The notes beneath the pieces were generated by a model. The model saw nothing but the letters and a program-made list of their open reading frames with translations. It made no database searches and was not told the DNA's origin. A program made the translations under genes and the position numbers. DNA of 64,000 nt from Balneolaceae bacterium (GTDB lineage Bacteria; Bacteroidota; Rhodothermia; Balneolales; Balneolaceae), in assembly GCA_017643365.1 (NCBI GenBank), contig JAEPNO010000001.1:186001-250000 (forward strand), in the 5' to 3' direction. Positions 55,623 to 63,499 of this stretch are shown one piece after another; positions within the stretch are counted from its first letter, which is position 1; every line of letters starts with the position of its first letter.

Positions 55623-56621
55623 TTAATTTGTGCTTTCACACTTTAATTCGAATTCCATTTTGTGCTCAGATGGTGCTCTAAATGAACCATAGCTTGCATT
55701 GGTAAAAGCTTCACAAGCCTGAGCTTTATTACCTTTGCTTTGTTGAGCAAAGCCAATCTCGAAATAGATTTTTGCTTTATCGGTTGCTCCACCTTGCTCA
55801 TGCTCAATTGCAGTAGTAGCGTATTCGATGGCATCGTTGTAGTTACCAAGCTTATTTGATGCTTCAGCTAAACGATAAAAAGAATCAGATGACTCTGCAT
55901 TGTAAGTTAGAGAACTCTGTAATAACTCAATTGCGTTAGTTAAACGGTTATTTTCGATAGCTTTTGAACCACGAAATAAAAGCTCTGCATGTGCAGCGTT
56001 ATTAGCCTGGCGAACAACAGTGTTGTCATTTACTTGATTCCCAATGTTGATAGCACGATCGAACCAGCTCATAATCGTTTCAACTTCACCACCCATTTTT
56101 TTAGCAACTAAGCCTTTTTGGTAATAAGCTTTTGCATAATTAGAATTGATTTGAAGTGCTTTATCAAAAGATGCATCAGCTGCTTCAAAGTTTTCTTGTT
56201 TATAAAGCATGGTTCCTTTTTGGAAGTGCAATTGTGCTAAAACACCTCGCGAACGATTGCTGATATCACTATCACCATATTCAGTTCCCATTGATTGCGA
56301 CTCTTCGAAAAGTGCAATTACGTTATCTAAGCCGGAAACACTTGGCGAACTTCTGAACGCCTGAAAAGCAGCTGCTGCTTTTTGATAAAATAGTTTTGGG
56401 ATATAATTTTTAGAACGAGTTACGATATCTGCGTTTCCAACAGCTTCACCCAATTCAATAGCTTCGCCGAATTTGTTGATGGCTGCATCAAAGTCTTTGC
56501 TTTGTGCTAGTTCTTGCGCCTCGTTATACGCGTTAATTGCATCAGCCTCTTCCTGTGCAAATGCCACTGTTGAGGCCATGGCGATTAATGCTGTTAAAAA
56601 TATACTCTTAAATAGCTTCAT
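55623..56621 (-). CDS. Exported TPR-repeat protein
   Basis: The 332-residue protein has a signal peptide (FLTALIAMASTVAFAQ, cleavage after residue 22) and then tetratricopeptide repeats over most of its length, for example AKAYYQKGLVAKKMG and DSFYRLAEASNKLGNYNDAI. Two cysteines near the C-terminus could form a disulfide. It should act in the periplasm as a binding scaffold; no enzyme motif is present. The gene stands alone, with a 129-bp upstream gap and a strong terminator downstream. Partner proteins are not evident. Confidence 0.88.
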   Translation of the reverse strand: MKLFKSIFLTALIAMASTVAFAQEEADAINAYNEAQELAQSKDFDAAINKFGEAIELGEAVGNADIVTRSKNYIPKLFYQKAAAAFQAFRSSPSVSGLDNVIALFEESQSMGTEYGDSDISNRSRGVLAQLHFQKGTMLYKQENFEAADASFDKALQINSNYAKAYYQKGLVAKKMGGEVETIMSWFDRAINIGNQVNDNTVVRQANNAAHAELLFRGSKAIENNRLTNAIELLQSSLTYNAESSDSFYRLAEASNKLGNYNDAIEYATTAIEHEQGGATDKAKIYFEIGFAQQSKGNKAQACEAFTNASYGSFRAPSEHKMEFELKCESTN

Positions 56622-56750
56622 TTGATTAACTTTGTTAGTTCGGTTCAGACAAGTAGGTAATTTACTGAAAAATCTCCCTCCTTTTAAAGTCTTAAACTCA
56701 CTTATATTTTATTTTATTGTAGGAGCGCCAAATAGTTACTAATTCTTAAT

Positions 56751-57458
56751 CTAGAAATAGAAATTTGGCTCGGGATCCTCATTCGAATAAAAATCAGTAA
56801 TGATTTTCACCCCTTCTTCACAGCTATCTGTAACGTGAAAAAGATCGGTATCGTGTTCAGAAATGGTACCCCATTCCTTCATTGAGGTGTTCATCCAGTC
56901 AACCAATCCTTGCCAATAACTACTCCCAAATAGAATAATTGGGATTTTTGAGATTTTCTGTGTTTGCACTAAGGTCAGGCTTTCGAAGAGCTCATCTAAC
57001 GTTCCAAATCCACCGGGAAATACAACCAGAGCTTGCGAATATTTCACAAACATCACTTTTCGAACAAAGAAGTAGTTAAAATTGATGGAGTAATTAGGAT
57101 GAACAAATTCGTTTAACCCTTGCTCGAACGGCAATTCAATTCCTACCCCTACCGATTTTCCTTCGGCATCGAAAGCACCTTTGTTGGCTGCTTCCATAAT
57201 TCCGGGACCACCACCGGTAATCACACCAAAACCCTTATGCGATAATTGTGCGGCAAACTCTGTGGCTAATTTATAGTACTCGTTATCGTGATTTGTACGT
57301 GCCGATCCAAATATGGAAACACAGGGGCCAACTCGAAATAACTTATCGTAGCCTTCAACAAATTCACCCATAATCTTAAACACACTCCAGATATCGGCAT
57401 CGTAACCCGATCTGTACTTATTTGGAGCGCCGTTTTCGTCTTTAAATTTAAAATCCAT
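56751..57458 (-). CDS. LOG-family protein (cytokinin riboside 5'-monophosphate phosphoribohydrolase-like)
   Basis: The 235-residue protein has both signature motifs of the LOG family: GGGPGIMEAA at residues 82-91 (nucleotide binding) and PGGFGTLDE at 148-156 with the conserved Glu. These enzymes release bases from nucleoside 5'-monophosphates; some are annotated as lysine decarboxylase by error. It is cytoplasmic. It follows the DUF5683 gene by four bases and so ends the parA-parB-DUF5683 run. Its actual physiological substrate is unknown. Confidence 0.9.
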   Translation of the reverse strand: MDFKFKDENGAPNKYRSGYDADIWSVFKIMGEFVEGYDKLFRVGPCVSIFGSARTNHDNEYYKLATEFAAQLSHKGFGVITGGGPGIMEAANKGAFDAEGKSVGVGIELPFEQGLNEFVHPNYSINFNYFFVRKVMFVKYSQALVVFPGGFGTLDELFESLTLVQTQKISKIPIILFGSSYWQGLVDWMNTSMKEWGTISEHDTDLFHVTDSCEEGVKIITDFYSNEDPEPNFYF

Positions 57459-57462
57459 AACT

Positions 57463-58074
57463 CTATTTAATTGAAAATGTGAATGACAATACCGGAATTA
57501 ACTCTCTTTCCATCAAATGATTAGACCCTGTTTCTAACTTAATTTTCGGGGCCAAACTCAAATCATCTGATACATCAAACGGGCGTAAATGCGCATATAC
57601 ATAAGCATCAACCACATTTAATAAATAAGCCAAGCCAATTGTAACGTAAATAAAATCTCTTCGATTCCTCAAAAAATCCCGTTGGCTACGAATACTTGAG
57701 CTATTCTGCCCAACTAAATATGTCGGTGTTGGTCCAAACCGAAAATCCTGATTCTCGTTGGTTGCATTATAATAAGCTGCTCTGTAGTCGTGGTAATCTT
57801 TGGTGAGCGTAATGCTGTAATAAGTCAACCCACCTAGCAACCCATAAACAATAGGCACTTTCCAGATTTGTTTATTTGTTACTTGTCCCCAACCGGGTAA
57901 AATAAGCGAACGCCGTAAAACAGCTTTAGGATCGGGGTATTCTTCTACATTTACGCTTTGAGCAATCGAAAATCTTTCGGGCGAAAAATCTGCAAAGTTT
58001 AAAGTACGCTGTGCTTTTACCGATCCGGCAAAAACCACTACTAAAAACAGGAAAGAAAGATTAAATCGAATCAA
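57463..58074 (-). CDS. DUF5683-domain envelope protein
   Basis: The protein has a signal peptide, the DUF5683 motif SLILPGWGQVTNKQIWKVPI and several hydrophobic segments, which fit an outer-membrane or envelope protein of unknown function found next to parAB in Bacteroidota. I choose the TTG at 58074 because it gives MIRFNLSFLFLVVVFAGS, a normal signal peptide, while the ATG at 58134 adds 20 polar residues inside parB. Either way it overlaps the 3' end of parB. Gene order parA, parB, DUF5683 is typical of the group. Confidence 0.85.
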   Translation of the reverse strand: MIRFNLSFLFLVVVFAGSVKAQRTLNFADFSPERFSIAQSVNVEEYPDPKAVLRRSLILPGWGQVTNKQIWKVPIVYGLLGGLTYYSITLTKDYHDYRAAYYNATNENQDFRFGPTPTYLVGQNSSSIRSQRDFLRNRRDFIYVTIGLAYLLNVVDAYVYAHLRPFDVSDDLSLAPKIKLETGSNHLMERELIPVLSFTFSIK

Positions 58075-58987
58075 AGATATTAAGGATACGTTCGAGGTCT
58101 TCTTCTGAGTAATATTCGATGCTGATTTCGCCACCTTTAGCTTTTGGCTTTACGTTTACTTTGGTGCTTAACGTGTTACGCAGTCTATTTGATATCTCGT
58201 CGTAAAAAGGATTCGACGGTGGTTTTTTAGATGAAGCTTTTTTCTTCTTTTCAGGTGCATTCACAGCTCGAACTGCGTCTTCAACTTGGCGAACCGTCCA
58301 TTCTTCGTTGATAATATTCTTAAGCAATTTGGCTTGCAGAGCTTGGTCTTCGATGGTTATTAAAGCACGAGCATGACCAATCGAAATTTGATCGTTGATT
58401 AACGCGGTTTGAATGAAATCGGGTAAATTCAACAACCGTAACATATTTGTAACAGTGGTTCTGTTTTTACCGACACGATTCGCAACTTCAGCTTGGGTGT
58501 ACTCAAATTCGTCGATTAGGCGCTTGTATCCCATCGCCACTTCAAGGGGATTTAAATCCTGACGCTGAATATTTTCAATCAATGCAAATGCCATCGATTG
58601 CTCGTCATCAGCTTCTCGAATGTAGGCTGGGATTTCTGCTATTCCGGCCAGCTTTGAAGCTCTAAGGCGACGTTCACCAGCAATCAGTTCAAATCTCTTT
58701 TCCCCAATATATCGAACGGTGATCGGCTGAATGAGTCCGTGAGTTTTTATCGAATCTGCTAATTCATCGAGGCGCTCTTCGTCAAATTCTGTACGTGGTT
58801 GATGCGGATTCGCCCGAATGTGATCCACTGGGACATTGAGTACAATGTTTACACGTTCAACCGGATCAGCGATAGTTTTCTCTACGCCCTTTTTGGGTGA
58901 ATTATCGCCCGTCTCTCCTTTAGACTCATTGTCGTACTCCGGGAAAAATGCACCTAAACCTCTGCCTAAAACTTTTTTGCTTGCCAT
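58061..58987 (-). CDS. parB: Chromosome partitioning protein ParB
   Basis: The 308-residue protein has the ParB nuclease-like/CTPase domain with ANPHQPRTEFDEERLDELA and the GERRLRASKLA box, a central helix-turn-helix (YTQAEVANRVGKNRTTVTN), and a C-terminal dimer region after a Lys-rich linker. It binds parS sites and, with ParA, segregates the origin region. It follows parA by six bases. I found no parS consensus (TGTTTCACGTGAAACA-like) in the window. Confidence 0.96.
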   Translation of the reverse strand: MASKKVLGRGLGAFFPEYDNESKGETGDNSPKKGVEKTIADPVERVNIVLNVPVDHIRANPHQPRTEFDEERLDELADSIKTHGLIQPITVRYIGEKRFELIAGERRLRASKLAGIAEIPAYIREADDEQSMAFALIENIQRQDLNPLEVAMGYKRLIDEFEYTQAEVANRVGKNRTTVTNMLRLLNLPDFIQTALINDQISIGHARALITIEDQALQAKLLKNIINEEWTVRQVEDAVRAVNAPEKKKKASSKKPPSNPFYDEISNRLRNTLSTKVNVKPKAKGGEISIEYYSEEDLERILNIFDSI

Positions 58988-58993
58988 GTTATC

Positions 58994-59791
58994 TTAGTTC
59001 GATAGAACCGGGCTATTCTTAAATAGTTTTCTATTCTTTTTTATGATTTCACGAGCCAACGCCAGATAGTTTTTTGCTCCCACACTCATCGAATCGTACA
59101 ACAATGCCGGCTTACCAAAACTTGGAGCTTCGGCCAATCGAACATTTCTTGAGATCACAGCTTTGAACACACGATCGTCGAAATAGCGTTTTACTTCTTC
59201 CGCTACCTGATTCGAAAGCCGAGTACGAGTATCGTACATGGTTAACAAAACTCCCTCGATGTCTAATTCGGGGTTTAAATGCTGGCGAACAATTTTGATA
59301 GTATTTAAAAGCTGACCAAGTCCCTCAAGGGCAAAATATTCGCACTGAACAGGAATTACGATAGAATCGGAAGCCGTTAAGGCGTTGATGGTCAACAATC
59401 CAAGTGAAGGCGGACAATCAATAATCACGAAATCGTAGCGTTCGCGTGCTTCTGCAACTGCTTTTTTTAGGATGCGCTCACGTTCATCGCGATCAATCAT
59501 CTCGATTTCAGCACCCACCAGATTAATGTGCGCCGGCACTAAATCAAGAAAATCGAGTTCCGTTTCCCGAATAGATTCGGTTAAATCGGCACTCCCAATC
59601 ATAATTTCGTAAATGGAATTGGTAACCGTTTTAGAATCGATGCCTAATCCACTGGTTGAGTTACTTTGCGGATCTATATCAATAATTAGGGTTGGGTGCT
59701 CGATAGCAGCTAAACTGGCAGCCAAATTGATGGCTGTGGTAGTTTTACCCACTCCACCTTTCTGATTGGCAATTGAAATGACTTTGCCCAT
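58994..59791 (-). CDS. parA: Chromosome partitioning ATPase ParA
   Basis: The 265-residue protein has the deviant Walker A KGGVGKTT at 11-18, the Walker A' [12 protein letters not shown] and the [14 protein letters not shown] Walker B. It is a MinD/ParA-type ATPase without an N-terminal DNA-binding domain, as chromosomal Soj/ParA proteins are. The ATG at 59791 has an AGGA box seven bases upstream and gives the conserved [10 protein letters not shown] start; the TTG at 59797 is a poorer choice. It is the first gene of the parA-parB-DUF5683-LOG run. Two DnaA boxes sit 77-107 bp upstream. Confidence 0.97.
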   Translation of the reverse strand: MGKVISIANQKGGVGKTTTAINLAASLAAIEHPTLIIDIDPQSNSTSGLGIDSKTVTNSIYEIMIGSADLTESIRETELDFLDLVPAHINLVGAEIEMIDRDERERILKKAVAEARERYDFVIIDCPPSLGLLTINALTASDSIVIPVQCEYFALEGLGQLLNTIKIVRQHLNPELDIEGVLLTMYDTRTRLSNQVAEEVKRYFDDRVFKAVISRNVRLAEAPSFGKPALLYDSMSVGAKNYLALAREIIKKNRKLFKNSPVLSN

Positions 59792-59867
59792 TAACAATTC
59801 CTACTCTAAATGTTCATTATTATTCTAAATTCAATATAAAGCGAGGTAGAATCGCATACAAAATTAC

Positions 59868-59876
59868 TTATGCACA
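59868..59876 (+). promoter_or_regulatory. DnaA-box consensus 1
   Basis: TTATGCACA matches the DnaA-box consensus TTATNCACA exactly. It lies 77 bp upstream of the parA start and 22 bp, start to start, from a second box in the same orientation. Confidence 0.55.
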
Positions 59877-59889
59877 CATTATTCGGAAG

Positions 59890-59898
59890 TTATCCACA
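59890..59898 (+). promoter_or_regulatory. DnaA-box consensus 2
   Basis: TTATCCACA is the strongest form of the DnaA box. With the box at 59868 it makes an in-phase pair (22 bp, about two helical turns) in the 138-bp gap between the anti-sigma gene and parA. Confidence 0.6.
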
Positions 59899-59900
59899 TT

Positions 59901-59926
59901 AAAAAGGCAACCCATTGGCTGCCTTA
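59901..59926 (-). terminator. Rho-independent terminator after the anti-sigma gene
   Basis: On the minus strand AAGGCAGCC and GGTTGCCTT pair (one mismatch or G-U) around a short loop, followed by a T-run (TTTTT from 59901-59905 complemented). It begins three bases beyond the anti-sigma stop at 59930. Confidence 0.75.
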
Positions 59927-59929
59927 TAA

Positions 59930-60496
59930 TTAGTTGGATGTGCTGGTAAGTACTACTTTCCGGTTGGGTGGAGAAAAACCGGTTTCAGGGTTCACTAAGC
60001 GCAGTCTGTCAAAACTTTGAATACGCTCGTTTTCTACTTCTGCAGTATTCTGATTTTGAGTTGATGTTCCTGCAAATTCAATAACTTCATTACGATCAAC
60101 CCATGGTTGAGCTACCGAAGCACTTTGAGGTGTAGAATTAATAGGTGCGTTATCGAGCCCTCCATCAATGTTACCGTAAAAATAGGTACCTAAAGTAATT
60201 ATCAAAACAGCAGCGGCAACTGAAGCCACTGCTTTTGAGAATGTTAGGATAAGATTTTTATTCCCATCAACCCGAGAGCGCTGTTGTTTTACAGCTTCTT
60301 TTGTGATTTCGTCGACAATCGACTTTGGTGGGGTTTTTAATGGGAGTTGCCCGAGTTTTTGATAAGTTCGTCGAAGACTTTCTACTTCAATTAGCAGATT
60401 TTCGTCGTTCAACATTTCGCGTTCAAATTCGATCTCCTCAGCGGGATCCATCTCCCGCATCAGATATCGAATACAACCTTCTTCACTGTTTAGCAT
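59930..60496 (-). CDS. Putative anti-sigma factor
   Basis: The 188-residue protein has a short N-terminal part (MLNSEEGCIRYLMREMDPAE) like the zinc-less anti-sigma start found in Bacteroidota, a single membrane helix at about 87-108 (AVASVAAAVLIITLGTYFYG), and a periplasmic, low-complexity C-terminal part rich in Asn/Thr/Gln. Its start overlaps the end of the ECF sigma gene by 14 bases. By position and shape it should hold that sigma factor at the membrane until a signal is received. The classical HXXXCXXC zinc motif is absent, so the mode of sigma binding is not clear. Confidence 0.78.
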   Translation of the reverse strand: MLNSEEGCIRYLMREMDPAEEIEFEREMLNDENLLIEVESLRRTYQKLGQLPLKTPPKSIVDEITKEAVKQQRSRVDGNKNLILTFSKAVASVAAAVLIITLGTYFYGNIDGGLDNAPINSTPQSASVAQPWVDRNEVIEFAGTSTQNQNTAEVENERIQSFDRLRLVNPETGFSPPNRKVVLTSTSN

Positions 60497-61127
60497 GTTT
60501 TAGCTCTAATTGTCTTTCCTCGTCAAAATATTTTCTGAGGTTAATCAACGCATATCTCATACGTCCTAGTGCCGTATTTATTGAAACATTAGTTAATTCT
60601 GCTATCTCCTTGAAAGGCATCTCGTAATAGTGCCTTAAAAGTACAACAGTGCGCTGCTCTTCGGGTAATTTGGTGATGTGGTTCATCAAGCTTGCGTTTG
60701 TTTCACTTACAACCATCTGGTCATCGGCATCTACAACGCTGCTATCTTCCAATCGATCAAAGTAATCCGACTTCGCGCCTTCCTCATCATACCACGAGTT
60801 AACGTCGATGTATCGTTTTTGTTTTCTAATATGATCAATTGTTGCATTATGAGCAATACGCATCACCCAGGCTATCCATTTGCCTTGTTCGTTGTACGTA
60901 TCATCCATTTTGGTGATCACCTTTGTAAACGTCTCTTGAAAAATATCATTTGCCGTTTCGGGATTGTTAATCATGCTATATATATAGGAATATACTTTTG
61001 CCTGATGACGATTCATGAGTTCGTTAAATGCGTACTCGTCAGCTTTTCGTCTGAATAAGCGAACCAACTCTTGATCTTTTAATTTCGAGTATGATTTGTT
61101 ACCGGTATTTCTTTTAACTAATTCCAT
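60483..61127 (-). CDS. ECF-type RNA polymerase sigma factor
   Basis: The 214-residue protein has sigma region 2 (about 30-100, YAFNELMNRHQAKVYSYIYSM and DIFQETFTKVI) and region 4 (about 150-205, LPEEQRTVVLLRHYYEMPFKEIA with NVSINTALGRMRYALINLRK) and no sigma 1 or 3, the ECF pattern. The ATG at 61127 is chosen over the GTG at 61136 because an AAGAAGG ribosome site is eight bases before the ATG but directly abuts the GTG. It overlaps the anti-sigma gene. The 203-bp gap to uvrC should hold its promoter, often autoregulated. Its regulon is unknown. Confidence 0.92.
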   Translation of the reverse strand: MELVKRNTGNKSYSKLKDQELVRLFRRKADEYAFNELMNRHQAKVYSYIYSMINNPETANDIFQETFTKVITKMDDTYNEQGKWIAWVMRIAHNATIDHIRKQKRYIDVNSWYDEEGAKSDYFDRLEDSSVVDADDQMVVSETNASLMNHITKLPEEQRTVVLLRHYYEMPFKEIAELTNVSINTALGRMRYALINLRKYFDEERQLELKHAKQ

Positions 61128-61318
61128 AATATTCACCCTTCTTTTGGGATTTTGTTATCCAACTATTCAAACTATCCGAATAACTGGTTGGTGATCGGCT
61201 AACCGAAGTGATCGTTTCTGTTCAACTTCCTCGATTAACTGGTATTAGAATAATACCTCTCGCTCAACCTCCAAATCACATGATGATGTTAGTTCTCACA
61301 TCACATGTAACATGCGAG

Positions 61319-61333
61319 TGTTACACCGTAACA
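61319..61333. promoter_or_regulatory. 15-bp palindrome TGTTAC-ACC-GTAACA
   Basis: A perfect inverted repeat of TGTTAC/GTAACA lies six bases after the uvrC stop and 192 bp before the sigma start. A third half-site GTAACA is at 61307-61312. It may be an operator for the sigma/anti-sigma unit; no T-run follows, so it is unlikely to be a terminator. Confidence 0.4.
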
Positions 61334-61339
61334 GACGGG

Positions 61340-63187
61340 CTACCCTTTGAAATGGTTGTACACCTTTTCCCCTAATTTGGCTCCTATAACATTTTTTAAC
61401 GCATCTTCATCGGCTTTTTTGATTTCACTCACCGAGCCGAACTCTTTAAGTAAGGCTTGTGCTTTCTTCTCTCCTACTCCCTCAATGTCGGTTAACTCTG
61501 TAACCAAGGTTCGCTTCGATCTTTTTTGGCGATGGAAGGTGATTGCAAATCGGTGGGCTTCATCTCTGGCCTGTTGCAAGAGTTTTAAAGCGGTTGATTT
61601 TTTTGGGATCATATACGGTTGAGAGCGATTGGGGACAAACACTTCTTCCAAACGCTTCGCCAATCCGATAATGTCGCATTCGCCGTAAAACCCGATTTCT
61701 TTCAACGCAGCAACCGCCGAGCTCAGCTGGCCTTTTCCTCCATCCACCACAATTAAATCGGGGATTTGGAGTCCGTCTTTCATTACGGCCGAATATCTGC
61801 GAGTGAGGATTTCCTTCATCGAGGCGAAATCATCCGGACCAACCACCGTTTTGATGTTGAATCGCTTATACTCGCTTTTGCGGGGCTTGGCATCTACAAA
61901 ACACACCATCGACGCCACCGGATCGGTGCCCTGCAAGTTCGAGTTATCGAAACATTCGATGCGCCGAGGTAAACGTTGCAACTTCAGATGCTCTTTCAGT
62001 TCTTTTACGGCATGAGGAATCCGATCTCGTTCCGCTTTTTCTTTCTCCAAGCGACGCTCATTCAGATGCAGCCGTGCATTCGCACTCGCCATCTTGATCA
62101 ATTGTGCTTTCTCCCCACGTTCGGGAACATGAACTGGCACTTTTTTCGCCCGCTCCTGATATAAATATTCAACCAGCGGCTCATCGTCGGTCATGGCATG
62201 GCTGATGTACACTTCATCCGGAATAGCCGCCGTGTATTGCCCCGTGTAATAATCCTCCACAAAAGATTGAATCAGATCATGCACCGTTAATCCTTCGATA
62301 TTCTTTAAAAAGCGATGGAATTTTCCGATCAACTTTCCTTCGCGGATTTTGAACAACACCCCACAGGCTTCGCCTAAATCATCCGCAACATTTACGGCAA
62401 ACACATCGCGATCTACTTTTTTGTCGGCCACCATTTTCATTTTCTGGCTGAATCGCTCCACCGCAATATAGCTGTCGCGCAATTTGGCGGCTTCCTCGAA
62501 AGCGAGGGCATCGCTGGCGATCTGCATTTCCTCTTTCAACTCGCGGAGCAAGGCATCGGTTTGACCGTTTACGAGTCGCTCTACTTTCTTGATGGTTTCG
62601 TTGTACAGCTCAGCATCCCAATCGCCGGAGCAGTTTTCGAGGTAATCATCGAAACAGGAATGCCATTTCGGTACGCCACGGGTTTTGTCGATGTTTTTGA
62701 TGCTTACCGCGCAGGTGCACAAATCGAAGGCTTTGCGAATGGTTTCCAGCGTTCGCTTCATCGCGCCCACGCTGTCGTACGGACCGTAATATTTGCTTCC
62801 GTCTTTTATAATGGTGCGCGTTGGGTACACGCGGGGCTTGCTTTCTTTGGTGATGCAGATGTACGGATACGATTTATCATCGCGATATAAGATGTTGTAC
62901 CGCGGCTGATATTGTTTGATCAGATTGTTTTCGAGGATGAGCGCTTCGGCCTCCGAATCGGTGACAATCACCTCGAGATCCTCGATTTTAGACACCATAA
63001 GTGAAATTCGTCCATCCACCGGGCGGGATTCCTGAAAATACGAACGCACCCGATTGCGCAGTTTCTTGGCCTTTCCCACATACAACACGCTTCCGCCCTT
63101 ATCGCGGTAGATGTACACGCCAGGAGAAAACGGAAGATTGGCTACTTTTTCGGAAACGGGAATGTTGGGCGACTCTGGACTACTCAT
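61340..63187 (-). CDS. uvrC: Excinuclease ABC subunit C
   Basis: UvrC makes both incisions of nucleotide excision repair after UvrA2B hand-over. The 615-residue protein has an N-terminal GIY-YIG domain (GVYIYRDKGGSVLYVGKAKKL at about 23-43, and SEAEALILENNLIKQY), a UVR coiled coil at about 205-240, the RNase H-like C-terminal nuclease (RIECFDNSNLQGTDPVASMV, DLIVVDGGKGQL) and tandem helix-hairpin-helix motifs at the end (LTDIEGVGEKKAQALLKEFG). All segments are intact. The start at 63187 gives MSSPESPNIPVSEKV. It is isolated from its downstream sigma gene by about 200 bp and upstream borders the junction region. Confidence 0.97.
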   Translation of the reverse strand: MSSPESPNIPVSEKVANLPFSPGVYIYRDKGGSVLYVGKAKKLRNRVRSYFQESRPVDGRISLMVSKIEDLEVIVTDSEAEALILENNLIKQYQPRYNILYRDDKSYPYICITKESKPRVYPTRTIIKDGSKYYGPYDSVGAMKRTLETIRKAFDLCTCAVSIKNIDKTRGVPKWHSCFDDYLENCSGDWDAELYNETIKKVERLVNGQTDALLRELKEEMQIASDALAFEEAAKLRDSYIAVERFSQKMKMVADKKVDRDVFAVNVADDLGEACGVLFKIREGKLIGKFHRFLKNIEGLTVHDLIQSFVEDYYTGQYTAAIPDEVYISHAMTDDEPLVEYLYQERAKKVPVHVPERGEKAQLIKMASANARLHLNERRLEKEKAERDRIPHAVKELKEHLKLQRLPRRIECFDNSNLQGTDPVASMVCFVDAKPRKSEYKRFNIKTVVGPDDFASMKEILTRRYSAVMKDGLQIPDLIVVDGGKGQLSSAVAALKEIGFYGECDIIGLAKRLEEVFVPNRSQPYMIPKKSTALKLLQQARDEAHRFAITFHRQKRSKRTLVTELTDIEGVGEKKAQALLKEFGSVSEIKKADEDALKNVIGAKLGEKVYNHFKG

Positions 63188-63342
63188 TGCGGCAAAGATA
63201 CAACAAAATCAGTTTTTGGTGAGAGGGATTTGTTTTAATCTAGCCTAAAAGGAATTCACCTTATTTTGGGGATAAGATTTATTCATTTTACTCTTAAAGT
63301 TGAATAGGATATAATGAATAAAACTTAAACTTGAAATAGGGA

Positions 63343-63365
63343 TAAAGTGAACTCAGTTCACTTTA
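63343..63365. promoter_or_regulatory. 23-bp palindrome
   Basis: Arms TAAAGTGAACT and AGTTCACTTTA are perfect 11-bp inverted repeats around one C. It lies 134 bp before the restriction enzyme start. It may be an operator of a controller protein, or the left end of the acquired segment. Confidence 0.6.
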
Positions 63366-63412
63366 CTCTGTTGTTGGGCAACATACAAAAAGCCCACCGC
63401 ACAAACAGCACA

Positions 63413-63455
63413 TTTGGTTTTTGCCGACACGAAAGCCAACGCTGAAAAAACCAAA
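63413..63455. repeat. Long hairpin with TTTGGTTTTT / AAAAACCAAA arms
   Basis: Ten-bp arms at 63413-63422 and 63446-63455 surround a 23-base loop that contains the first GCCAACGCT unit (63435-63443). A second GCCAACGCT at 63469-63477 lies just outside. The layout of repeats and hairpin suggests a recombination or cassette-type boundary. Confidence 0.5.
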
Positions 63456-63499
63456 AGAGCTGTTTTTTGCCAACGCTCTGACAGAAATTGAATGAATAA

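Larger units (their letters stand above)
63188..63499. other. Junction region between uvrC and the restriction enzyme gene
   Basis: No gene is visible in 312 bases. The left half (63188-63342) is ordinary AT-rich sequence. The right half changes character: a 23-bp palindrome (63343-63365), a GTTGGGCAAC segment, a long hairpin (63413-63455) and a repeated GCCAACGCT unit (63435-63443 and 63469-63477). A mini-frame ATGAATAAATGA (63492-63503) overlaps the enzyme start. The break in composition marks the likely edge of acquired DNA. Confidence 0.65.

Noticed and set aside
63371-63477. Integron attC site
   Set aside because: GTTGGGC fits the GTTRRRY core box, but no correctly placed RYYYAAC partner and no inner L boxes were found, and no integrase is in the window.
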